Origin: Mermis nigrescens
Taxonomy: Eukaryota > Nematoda > Enoplea > Mermithida > Mermithidae
DNA length: 64,000 nt
NCBI GenBank assembly: GCA_036768485.1
Contig: JAVLUZ010000729.1
Location: 558,001-622,000 of the forward strand
Direction: 5' to 3'
In this document: positions 1-11,500 of the stretch, piece by piece
Position numbering within the stretch: position 1 is the first letter of the stretch
Layout of the letters: the number at the start of each line of letters is the position of its first letter
Position numbers and translations under genes: made by a program
The notes under the pieces: generated by a model
The model's input: the letters and a program-made list of their open reading frames with translations, nothing else
Database searches by the model: none
What the model was told of the DNA's origin: nothing

Positions 1-159
1 TATTTTACAGCTAACTTCTTACGTGAAATTCCGAGAAATTTTATCTTTTTTACGAATGTTTTGCGCTCAAAAATGGTTCAAAATTAAATGACGTACACCG
101 CCGAAAAATATACTGGTGAATTATAAAACTACAATTTTTTCCTAAAATGCTCGTAAAAC

Positions 160-340
160 CTCATTTGGTACCATGGTGTGGGGGTTTAGGAGTGGACCCC
201 GAGCATCTGTAAGTCCCCCAAATCGATAGACCCTTAAATCGATTACTCGCAGAATTGAATTTTTGCTTTCATTTTTCGTGATTTTGCCCCTTCATCGGAC
301 CCCCTCCCCAGAATTTGGTTGCCGAGTATCCTCGCTTGAT
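160..340 (-). repeat. R2 dispersed C-rich repeat copy
   Basis: It shares the phrase of ATCGATAGACCC followed by CCCCAGAATTTGGTTGC with reverse-oriented matter at 10380-10560, and in the opposite direction with 12290-12470 and 37420-37610. No coding capacity. Confidence 0.55.
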
Positions 341-792
341 CGAGCAGGAATTAAGCGCGTCGCTTGCATCTCTTGTAACTCCCTTCAAAGAACTGCTGAA
401 TAAAGTTTAAAAAAGTAGCTAAAATTAGCACCAACGTACGCGTGAAATCCAAACAGAACATGCACGCTGCGCATTTTTGTCTGCGCCACCGTCGAACGGC
501 ACGATGAGAAGGGGAACGGAGCAAAGCGGAGCGAGAATGAAAAGAAGAGCCTGTTTTAAAAGCTGTCAGCCAAAATTTCGTTTGATTTATGGCCGGTGCC
601 TTTTTTGCCCCTCAAATCTCACGTATTTGCCCGGGGATTCGGTCGCCTTCTGTTCATTAAATATCACATAGCGTGCATGTCAAGTTCTTTCTTTTATGCA
701 TATGCGTATGTCCATAGAGTAAACCGAGCGCGGATGATAAAGTCTGCTATTTTGCGTATATTTAATCCGCGCTTTGTGAGTCTGCCGCTCTC

Positions 793-1003
793 GCCTATAC
801 TACAGCACGGGCCTATCTTAAAGCAAGCGCCTATCTTATAACACGTGTCCATCTTATAGCATGCGCATATCTTATAACACGCGACTATGTTATAACACCT
901 CCTATCTTAACACACGCCTATCTTGCAGCACGCGCGTATCTTAAAACGCGGGCCTATTTAATAACACGGCTTATCTTATAACACGCGCATCATAACAACA
1001 CGG
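793..1003 (+). repeat. Minisatellite of about 12 units, 18 bp
   Basis: Successive degenerate units read close to CCTATCTTATAACACGCG, 16-19 bp each. Most keep TATCTTA, the reverse complement of a GATA-type core (TAAGATA). It lies 3.7 kb upstream of the labial ATG. Whether it is regulatory or a simple tandem repeat is not decided by the sequence. Confidence 0.75.
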
Positions 1004-1639
1004 TTAGTTAGTCGGGCTATGCATAATGCGCGCGATTCAAAAGAGATCCGACCGCCCGCGGACAATTCGTTTATTTATGCGGATTAGGCGTACGAAAACG
1101 CATAAGTTAATAAATATGCCGCAAAGGCATGCGGCTTCTATGCGCGAGTAAAAACGCTTGGACGACGGGTGTGGGTTTAATACGTATAAGTAGCGTATAC
1201 ATTGAACGTATTGCCGCGTTTTGCATTGTAGATATAGATCCGTTGCAACGCTTACTGTACGGCTTGAGTAGATACCTAGCGGAAAAAGGAAAAATTTACC
1301 GACAATGATGATCGTCTATTTTAAGGGCCATTTGAAAATGCACCGACGGTCGTCGAATGGGGAAAACCTGATTGTGGTGTCTGGTTCGACAGTTCATTTA
1401 TTATTAATATACGAATTTGCGAATGGTCGGCCTTAGCAGGGATCCCCACACTTTACTTGGCCTACCTTCGCTTGAGCCCCAAAACCGCTAAGAGTCATCC
1501 CGGTACTTTCTGTGGGCAGCTACTCATATTTATATAGTACATTATTAAAATTAATGCTTTCAATATAGAACGTTGCATTCTACGTATTGTACGTACAGTA
1601 CGGCATTTGGGGATTTTAAGCGGCGCGCGTTTTCGGTAC

Positions 1640-1790
1640 AAAGCCATAAATTTTGCATGTGACAGTACCGATACAGTAAGACACGGGTCGTACCAACGCA
1701 TGCGGACGAATTTCATTTGATCAATGATACTCGATTGGTCGACCGGCTTACTGTACTTTCTGGGCTGATATGACAGATATATAGGCTCAT
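1640..1790. promoter_or_regulatory. Candidate Hox/PBC plus Meis site cluster upstream of labial
   Basis: TGATCAATGA at 1718-1727 fits the Hox/PBC composite TGATNNAT. TGACAG, the Meis/Homothorax core, occurs at 1660-1665 and 1771-1776 on either side. Labial genes are known to autoregulate through such bipartite sites. Chance matches are possible with these short motifs. Confidence 0.35.
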
Positions 1791-4675
1791 AAATAAAAAT
1801 TTTTCTAGCACGACAAACGGGCTATCTTTCTCTTTCTCTCTCTGACTCTGGTTCTTCTTATCCTTGGCTCCCTTGCATTCCGATACTTAACTAGTACGTT
1901 ACAATGATTCATGGACTCCATTATTACTTACTATTTCTGCATGTATACATTATACGCGTTTGTGAGCCATGCTATTGCGTTCTTAACTTACATAAAATGT
2001 GCGCACACATTCGATTTCGTCGGTCGTAAATTTTCTTGCCCCACCCAGACTGACGTTTTAAAGTTGCAAACGAAATTTATTACCTCACCGGGGGCGATTC
2101 GCTTGGCACCCTTTGGCCCATTAATCTTACGTGTCGTTCTTCCCGAATTTTGTTGCCGAAATTCTGCCCTGCATCATGCGTACGATACGTCCAACATTAC
2201 ATAGACTGAGTGCTATGTAGTACCTCACCAGTAGCTGAGCGAAACTTTTTCAATGACATAATTTATTGGCGCAGAGCACTACGAGTTCACGAAAAAGAAG
2301 TTTAGCATAATATGCAAATTTTAGTGGTATAAGTAGTTGGTCCTTTTATTTGCTGACTTCGCTTCATGTTGTCTTACTGTTGCGATTGAGAAGTTTACTG
2401 CGATTAGGAGGTTAAATCAAGAGGCTTTCCTTTATTGTTTTTGTGGCAAGATTGACAATGCTTCACGTGATGATTGAGTTTTCTAAATATTCCTATATGA
2501 AGATTATTTAAGTAAACTACACTCGTGAATATACAGCAGAGGAGTTTGTTTAGTTTCAGGCTTAGGTTTGTACATTTGGAGGTTCGGGCCTATATCTTGA
2601 CACCAAACTATAGTTACCTGTAATTGGTAAAGTACATACTCGTATGCATAATTCATTTCAAAATTGCTTTTTAAAAATTTCAAAGTTCACAGGTCAATAA
2701 TGGAATGAGATCCTTTTCTTTTAAAATTGCACTATCGTGTAAATCTCCGGCTCGCTCATCCGATCTACTCTGTTGACCCTTGATATCCATCTTTTTCATT
2801 TTTTCCTTTAGTTCAGCGAAGCCATGATTTCGAAATTGGGTCGTTTTTCTTCTTTTTCTCGTGGTTTTGTTCCCAACAACTTATATTTGTCAGATTGTCC
2901 TCTTCCAAGGGGATCGGGATCTGTATTGGTTTCAGATTTTTTAACCCTTCGTCATCGAAGACAGAGGTTTTCAGCCCTCCTCGTAAGACAACAAGTGTAT
3001 CATCGGAATTTTAAACCATAAGATATTTGTGAAACATAAAAGCTGATTTTGTTATTTTAAATCGCTTAATCAACTATAGAGTTGTTTGTTTGTCCCAGGC
3101 ATACCCTCAAGGATTACATACGAATAACAATTTGCACTAAAAAACGGCTTTTTGTTATAATGACGGCGAAAACATTTCTTATTTATCAAGTATGAGATAG
3201 GGTGCAAGCTGTAGGTTAGATTACCGATGTTATTGTAATTTCTGATGGATATGGTAGTGCGTATAAATGAATGTGCATATTTGGCGACATGACCCATAAG
3301 CAGACACGTAGCTGTGGGGCGGGCAGGAGGGGATAGTTCCCCAATTTTCGAAATACGACCATTGTTTGCGAAAGCACCCCAAAAGAAAAAAATAAAAGTT
3401 CTTCACCACATTTGAAAGACTGCCAGAGAATAGATTTTAGCACAATTTTGAGCTAAAAATCAAAAGATTGATGGGCGCATTTATTGTTTTGGTATATAAG
3501 TTTGTCTTTTGAACAGATCAAGTTCGAGGAAGACATGGTGAATAAGTCAAAATTTTCTGGGGTTCTCGCAGAATTATTTATTTTCCGATTGTTTTTCTTT
3601 GCACTGGGTAGCATTGACTTCAAAACGGGTTAAACAGGGTCAAGCATGGATATCGTGTTTGGAAATCATCCGTGAAACTATTTTATACAACTTATTTTTT
3701 TGAATATGACTAAAATAAAATTAAATTTTTTAAAATTTGAAAAAGTTCTTATGCAATGTTTAGAGCTTGCTGAGAAACGCTCAAAAAACACCATTGTTTC
3801 ATTAGTAGTTGATGACAGCTGACTTTATAATTTTAGTCCCCCAAATTCAGGATGCCAGCCACGTGCCTGCCCGTAACCATATAAATGTGTCGATTAATAT
3901 CCGACAATTTTTTAAGCACTTTGACAAGCAATCCGGTAAGATTTGAAAGAATGTATTAAAATTTGTTTCTGTCGTCTTGGCACTTTTTGCAATTTACAAG
4001 TAATTTATCAAGAAAAAGTTCGTTTATCTTCTATTATCCTTTAAAATGTACGATAAATTTTCATATTTTCTATTTGATGGTCCAAATAATCGAAGTATCG
4101 TGCCTCGCAAGTTTGGTGCCTAGTAAATGATTCTCAGCGTCCTTTGATCTTTGCTTGAGTCGTTGCAAGGTGATGGATGACCCTTTGACGCTCTATGCAA
4201 ATATCTTTAGACTGCACTTTAAAAATGGATTAATCACTAAATCGTTACTTATTTTCTGTTGAAACTTTTGCTTATTACAGTGGGGCTAATGACAAAATAT
4301 AAAAATTGATCCATTTACTTTCATCGATGGACTTTTCGGATCATATCATGAAATCTTTAATGCTGCTTTGGAACTTTTATTTTTTCTTCGAGTTTTGATC
4401 GACTGCTCGACAGAAAAGGCTAAGAAAATTTGTCTGATTAAAGCATATCATGAAACCATGAAGTGAAATTTTATTTCTATTGAAGCCTAACCCAATCAAC
4501 ATTTTTTAAACTAAAAAAATTATGAAAAACGGCGTGATTCTTTGGTTTCCTTCTTCTAAAGCAACATGACTACGTCGACTCAGAAGTTTAAAAAAATTAG
4601 TTTGTTCCTCCTTTTCAGCGAATCATCCTGAATTATTATACTGTCAAACAAGATCAATTTATCGATTCACTTTCG

Positions 4676-5522
4676 ATGAACTGCATCGGCTCTCCTTACT
4701 GCAATATAGCGACGTCGGTGGCCGACGGAGAATCGGCGTCCGATGTCAGCGTCGGCGCCGGCGTTAGCGTCAACCGCCGCCTATTTGATTATTATCAATG
4801 TTACGCCGCCGGCGTCAACAGCAACGGCGGCGATTTCGCCGGCGTCGCCGACGACGACGGCATGCCGCCGCCTTCGTCGTCATCCTCCGATCTATCGTCG
4901 CTACTGATGAACGCCGCCGTCGCCGCCGCCGCCGTTCGAGCCGCAACGTCATCGCCAACGGCCAATCTATCGGCGTCATCATCGTGTACAACGTCCGCCT
5001 CGGCGATGACGCAACCGTCGACCTGTTTAATGACGTCACCATCTTACTGTAGTGTCGGCCGGCCTCCGTTGATTAACGGCGATGTCGGCGTCGAGTTGCC
5101 GGACGGCAACGCCGCCGCGTTCTCGTGCGATTACATGACCGCAGCGCCGCTGCCCCCTTTGCAGCATTGGTCGACGCCCGGAGGTGGCGCCATGATCGAT
5201 TACGGGTACGCGCCGACCGCCGTCGCCACCGCCGCGTTTTTGGGCGCTCCGACGGCGGCGCCGCCGACGCGTCTTGGCGACGGCCTTGACGGCCGATCGC
5301 CCAATTTCGCCGCCGCCACTTATCAGGAAAATTTGTCGTTGCGCAAACAGCGAGAGCATCAGGAACGTCATCAGCAACTGGTGCAACAGAGACGGATGCA
5401 AAATGAACCAAAAGAAAAACGTTGTCCGGCGGTGGATACGAACGGTCGATTCACCGCCGTCGGCGGTCCGTCGTACAAATGGATGATGATCAAGAGAAAC
5501 GGAAACGGAGGAGGAAAAAGCG
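4676..5522 (+). CDS. lab: labial exon 1 (N-terminus and YKWM motif)
   Basis: This encodes residues 1-282 plus one base. It is strongly GC- and CpG-rich against AT-rich surroundings, with GCC/GTC codon runs giving an Ala stretch near residues 80-88 and a Ser run near 67-71. YKWM lies 14 residues before the donor. Reading on past the donor meets a stop within two codons, which supports the splice. The other long frames over this exon, on both strands, come from its GC richness. Confidence 0.9.
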
Positions 5523-8500
5523 GTACCTAAATTTTGTAATAAACAATGTATCATTCATTTTACTGCTACTTTGACTTCAGGACATTTATCAAGCCCCAAA
5601 TTAAGGCGCAAAACAATAAGTCTTATGGATTCTCTGAATTTCGATATATAACTATCGGTGCACGCCGTGGACGGTGTCGGGGTCAGCCCGACTTGAGATT
5701 ATAACTATTCACACAAGTGCAAAATGAAAATTCTGGGGTCATTTCGGCAAGTTTCTCAAAAGCTCCTTGTTGGCCTTAAAAACCATGAGTATACGTCAAA
5801 ACCACGGTTTTTCGACGATTTAGACAGATCCCAACTTTCTACAACATGAACATAAACAAATTTCAGGAAATTTAAAATAAATTTGAGTAGATTGAATAGA
5901 CAATAGTCAAAAATGAGTATATGACGCTAAACGCCGAAAATTTAACAGTTTTGAGCCAAAATGCAGCTAAAATCGCTTTTAAAAACGCACAGCTTTTACG
6001 ATTTGTTTCGGAAAATCGGTAGCCACTTTGAGGGGAATCAGCAGCCATTTACTTATGATCACAATGAAAGCTCTTTAAGGTAGAATGTACTTGAGATTAA
6101 AATTTGCGGTAGATTCAAACACGTTTGCGACAAGTTTGTTCATTTGGCCCTAACGCTGCCTTTTTCTCAATAGAAAGCCTCGTCTTTTTTCTTCTGGTGT
6201 CTAACTAGACCCCCAGTGGCGGATCCAGGATTTTCCTTAGGGGATGAGGGGGCGGTACTCCTACTTTTCCAAAAACAGTCAAAAATAAGTCAAAAAATTT
6301 GCCTTTTGCGTGCGAAATAGCGTTTTTTCTGGTTTTTGCATTGTCTTCTTTCATTTAAAATCGCTTTTAGCGCGACATTTTTTCGAAAAATTTTAAAATT
6401 TTCAACAATTTTGCTCGAAAAAATTATTAAATTTCTTTGATTTTAGCGACAAGCACGTATCTCTGGAGGGAATGGGGGTTCGGACCCCCAAAATCCTGAA
6501 AAATGGGAAAAATATGACTTTTAAAACGTTATTTTGTGCTCTTTTGGCCTTTTCGGGCTTAGTCCCCCTGAAATTGGTGTTGGTCCCCCCAGAATAAGAC
6601 GGCCAGCTACGTGCCTGTTTAGCAACATCTGGCGCGATGCTCCGGAAAATTTGTGAAATTACTACGCAAGAACCTTTAGAAGCTTGAATTACTGCTCGAT
6701 CTTGTGTATTTATAGCATTCGATGTAGAACATTAAAAATTTAGAAAAATTTTGCATGAAAATAGAAGATAACTATGCACTATGCTGAAAAAGCTGTTTCA
6801 ACTCTTGAAATCGTCTAAAACCTAATCTCTGGGCAAAAGTATGCCTTCCGGATCGCCAAGAAAGTCAATAAATTGTTATTGATAAGTATAATCCGGCGCA
6901 AAGCGCCGGAAAAATTTGAGAAACTATGATCACTGACGGCAAAAAATCATTGCAAATTACATATCCTTTCTTTATCTCGCCAATTATTTTTGGTCGATGG
7001 GGGCGGCCCTCCCGCCTCCTTAAATCTACCCCTTTAGACTACCAAGCCTCAATATAACAATTCGTAAAAGCGGTGAGAAAAGAAATGCTGAAGTCACGAG
7101 AAATCAGTGTCCCCGAAAATTTTGGTTTTATATCTTAAATAGATCGAAGATTTCTAACTTTTTTGATTGAAACTTAGAAAAAGGCTTTTTTAATAAAAAG
7201 AGAAAAACTGAGAATTTGATTTTTTCAATGCAATATTTAAGGATATTTTTTTAGATTTTGCTAAAAATAAGCTTGTCTCAAATGTAGAATCTCCAGTTCA
7301 AATTTTTAATTTTTTTGGAATCATAGTCCAGATATTTAGAAGACTAATCATTATTCCGAGACTCGTTGACCTTACTGTAAGACTTTTTATCTGAGATAAC
7401 CAGATCAGCAGTGGATAACTGTAGCTTACGTACAGCATAAGTAGAATAGACTCTAAAAAATAAGAAATATTTCGATGAAAAGAAAAATGGACTTATATTA
7501 TTGGCATTTGAGCTAAGACTAAAAGACAATGAATGGCAAATAGTTCAATTCAATTCCCGAAAAGTTAAAAAATAATTCGCGGATTTTGGGATAATTTGAT
7601 CGAATATCAACCAGACAAGCACTCGGGGGAGGGGGGCTGGGGTAATTCCTAAGAATGAAAAAATGAGACATCTTTTGAGATAAATATGGTAAGATGATAT
7701 CCAAAAATCGATGAGCAAAAAAGTTTTGGTAAAAGTGCTTGAAATTGATTAGAAAGCGTGGATTAACATGGTTTTTACGCTATTTGTCCTTTTTCGGTTC
7801 ATTTCGGCTAAAATCTCTGCGGCTGAGTCTTCAAGACCGGCTATGCTGTGTATCTTTGCTAGCAACCTTTCTTCCAAAGAATTTTCCATACATTTATCGA
7901 AAATAAGTAACTGATTGTCCTATGCGAATAAAGCTTACGCTTCACATTTCTGTCCTATTTTTTACCAAACTTTCATTTTTACTCATTTTCCTTATTAAAA
8001 CTTTTGTAGCACGGTCTTTTATGTTTCTTCTCTAAAATACGAATTTTTTACCTATATTCATAATCGACGTTAAAGACAATATTTTTTGGAGAAGTAGTGC
8101 AATTCATGCCTTGAATTACCTATTTTTGCTTTGTGCTTTGCATTTTGCATTCGTTGACTTTTTCTCGTAGTATAGCCTAATGTTTTGGAAATTATTCCCT
8201 AAAACTCAGCTGCGACTTCGTTATTTTAGTCATGATAAATATCCTAAGTTTCATTTTCTGAGGCTTACATTTCAGCAGAACATTATCGACATCACAGCAC
8301 CGTTTTTTATAAATTGCTAATTTTCAAGTAGAATTAAAAGTTTTTTATACGCCCTTTCATTCTTCATAATTTCTGTGTAGCAAATATTATATCCAATCAG
8401 GATAAAAAAGAAAAGAGGCATCGCATGCTCCGCTAAATGCTGATCCATGCAAAAATTTTGATTTAAGCGATCTTACAGCTCAAAAAATTCATTTTTTCGG

Positions 8501-11500
8501 CGCTTAGCGCTTCTTAAAGACTTTGAGTTATATTTTGCCCGATTTCGTCAAGTTTATTCAATTTTTTGAGTTTCTTAATTTTTTATAAGTAAATAGCGTC
8601 GCCAAAAGCAACAAAAATTGTGTTTTTGATGCGTTCAAACATTTCTGATCACAAACAAGCATATTAAGGAGGCGTTTTTCGGGCTGAGCCCCAGAATATC
8701 GTTAAAAGATTTTTTTCTAAAAGCAATTATGGATCTTTAAACAGATTTAAGGGAAACTTCGGATGCCAGAAAATGACAATTATGATGTTTCTGACTAATA
8801 AAGCTTTTACTAGAACGTAAAATTTAAAAAAACTTTCAAAAAGATCAATAAAACAAGTGATATTGATAAAAAATATCCATTTTGGAGCGAACATTCACAA
8901 CTAATGATGCAAAAAAATCAGCAAATTCTTTTAATGAACAACATCGTCTTAGCTTCTCTATCAGAAGATCGCTGGCATTTTGTTGAATAACATATGGATT
9001 AAGTCCCCTCTGTAATTCTGTAAATTTTAAAAATAATCTCAATCTTGTAAGCAATTTCAAAATTTTGCAAGTCTTTTAATTGTAATTAAGCATCATTTTA
9101 CATTCAGCCTCGTCTGCTTCAAATTTTCCATTTCGCCTAATACGTGATAAAATTACTGAAGGAATATGAGCATAAGATGTTAAATCTTGACCATTTTTGT
9201 ATATATTATATCATGTTACTCATTCGACTTTGTTGCTAATTTTGTTTCCGTTTTAATCTTTGCATATTTTCCGTCCTCGCTGCTTTCAGCGATACATCAT
9301 GACAGTACAAAGATCATATTTTCTTATTCATATCCTTGAACAGACATGAACGGCTCGAAATTTTGGGTTGAGGTCTCCTGCTATTTTTACGGGGGTTAAA
9401 TGACCTTCAATTTTCGGCCAAAACTGGCAAAGAAGCCCCTAAAAATGGCCAAAAAAGCTGATTTTCGTCAAAAATTTTCTGACTTTGGGGGAGGATAGGA
9501 GACGACTGACTTTGGACGAAAAGATTCCCAAACTCCCCCTTCCCCCACCTGGCTTCTTTGTCCGACGCCCATTTGCACGCGTGCAATTGAAATATTAGAT
9601 CTTTTCACGCGAGTCGTATTGTCAGTTATAAGGTAAATTTCTCTCTGTTAACTGTTATATAAGATAGCCACATCAAATTTTCACCACTTTTGTGATTACT
9701 TTGAAATAAACTCAAATAATACAAAACTTTGCAGATTTTGTTGTAAAAGGGATCTTGGAGATGCTGATCATAGGAATGCATTTTAAACACGATTTTTTTC
9801 TAGTTGTCTTTTTCCTTCTTAAAATTTTCCGCTTGCACGAGTGCCAGGGTTCATCAAAATTCAAAGGTCAAAAGTTAAAGCTTAATGTTAAGGTTAGATT
9901 TAAATTAAAGTTAAAGAAAGATTCGTTAAATTTTCAGTCTATTCATTCAATAAGTTTTCATTTTCTATCATAAAATTAATCAGTTTTTTCATTTGTATGA
10001 TTAAAAAGAGCCATGACGCTGGCTGACTACCGATCGAAATTAGTCTGCCTGACATAAGTATAGTTAGGATTTGGCTGGTCTTTTGGGGTTTTCAGCAAAA
10101 ATTTGCTTTTCAAAGCCTTCCCCTAAGATATTTTGCAGTCGTTTTTGATAAAAAAATAGATGGTCGTTTCCACTCTGCCGTAAAACGACCGTATATTCCT
10201 CTCATAAAATTATAGCTTGTAATAGATCGGTCGTCCCCGCATTCCCACAAAGTCAGAAAATTTTTGACCTCCCATGATTTTTGTCGTAAATTTGCATTTT
10301 CGGTGATTTTCAAGTGCTTTTTTACCTTTTTTGGATAAAAATAGAAGGTCATATATGCCCCTCTACCCTAAAAATGGCCCGGAACCACACATTGGCGTGG
10401 CAGGGTTTAGACCTCCCCCATAGAATCCCGCAAACCCCCGAAAAATCGATAGACCCCCAGAATCGGATTTTTGTCATGTTTTCCTAGGATTTTTGTCAGT
10501 ATTACAATCCCAGACCTCCCCAGAATTTGATCGCTGCCCATGTATTTTCGGGACCTCACAAAATTTCGAGCCGTTAAATGCGTGCGCATATGTGCTCAAT
10601 CGGTCACTTTACCGTATGAGCTCGAAAAGGCCACTATACCGCACTTAGCGACGACTAGCCAACCGCACATTTTACTCATTTCTTCTTTTGTGACCAAATT
10701 TTCCTACAGTAAACCAGCGCCGTGGTCACGCGTTTGACCCCGGGCACGCGACCCGCCTGGTCTTATCTACGCGCGGTCACTTCGAATGTCCGTTTTTGTC
10801 CCCAAAAATCAAAAAAATTTCGCCTCCCGCAAGCGTTTCCCTTTGATCTATTGATATTCGCCGCCGCTGTCATATTTGTGTTTGTGTTATTGTTATTATT
10901 CCGCTCAATCGGGCCGCATTTCTACCCTCGAATCGCCATCCTTTCCTACGATGACCAAATAATCGACCACCGCTCAATTGACCGAAATGTGCCCAAACTG
11001 GCCAAAAAAGGGGTCGAAAATCCTACAGTAATCCCGCGGTGGGCCATAATATTTCGTCTGTTGATGGCGGATTATTTACGCTTTATTACCCACCGCGAGA
11101 GCGTTTCATCCGTTACGTACACAAAATACGCGTATGCAGTTAAGTTTCTGGAATAACCGGTTTATTAACGCTAATTATTGGGAATTACACTTAGAAGTGC
11201 GTTGTGCGGAAGCGTCATCGATTTGAAATGTTTTTCTAGCAACTTTTCGCATAATGATATAAAAATTTCGGGGCCCGGGCCGGTTTTCGGAGTTGTTTTT
11301 GTTGGGCAACTAGACGCAACGCGGCCGGGCGAAAATCGGGTTTACTTCGCCATATGGCGAAATTTGGGGGCCAAAATATCGAATGTGACACTATGGTGTC
11401 CGTTTTGCGATAAATATTGCAGCGCCGGTCTTTTCGTCATAACGATGATACGATAGTGCGGATAATTCGATAGGGCATGTTGACAAAAGAAAATTTCTTC

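Larger units (their letters stand above)
1..4618. other. Region upstream of labial, no gene recognised
   Basis: No convincing exon was found. The stretch holds an R2 repeat copy (160-340), an 18-bp minisatellite (793-1003) and a GC-richer block (about 1000-2220) with homeodomain-type sites. From 2250 to 4618 it is AT-rich with nothing recognised except the acceptor-like site just before 4619. Confidence 0.5.

Noticed and set aside
1495..2204. 73- and 97-codon frames upstream of labial
   Set aside because: No domain, no splice support and no composition like the real exons.
4798..5554. Several long open frames on both strands over labial exon 1
   Set aside because: They are Arg- or Ala-rich products of GC-rich codon runs read in other frames. 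Only the + frame from 4676 carries the YKWM motif and joins the homeodomain in phase.
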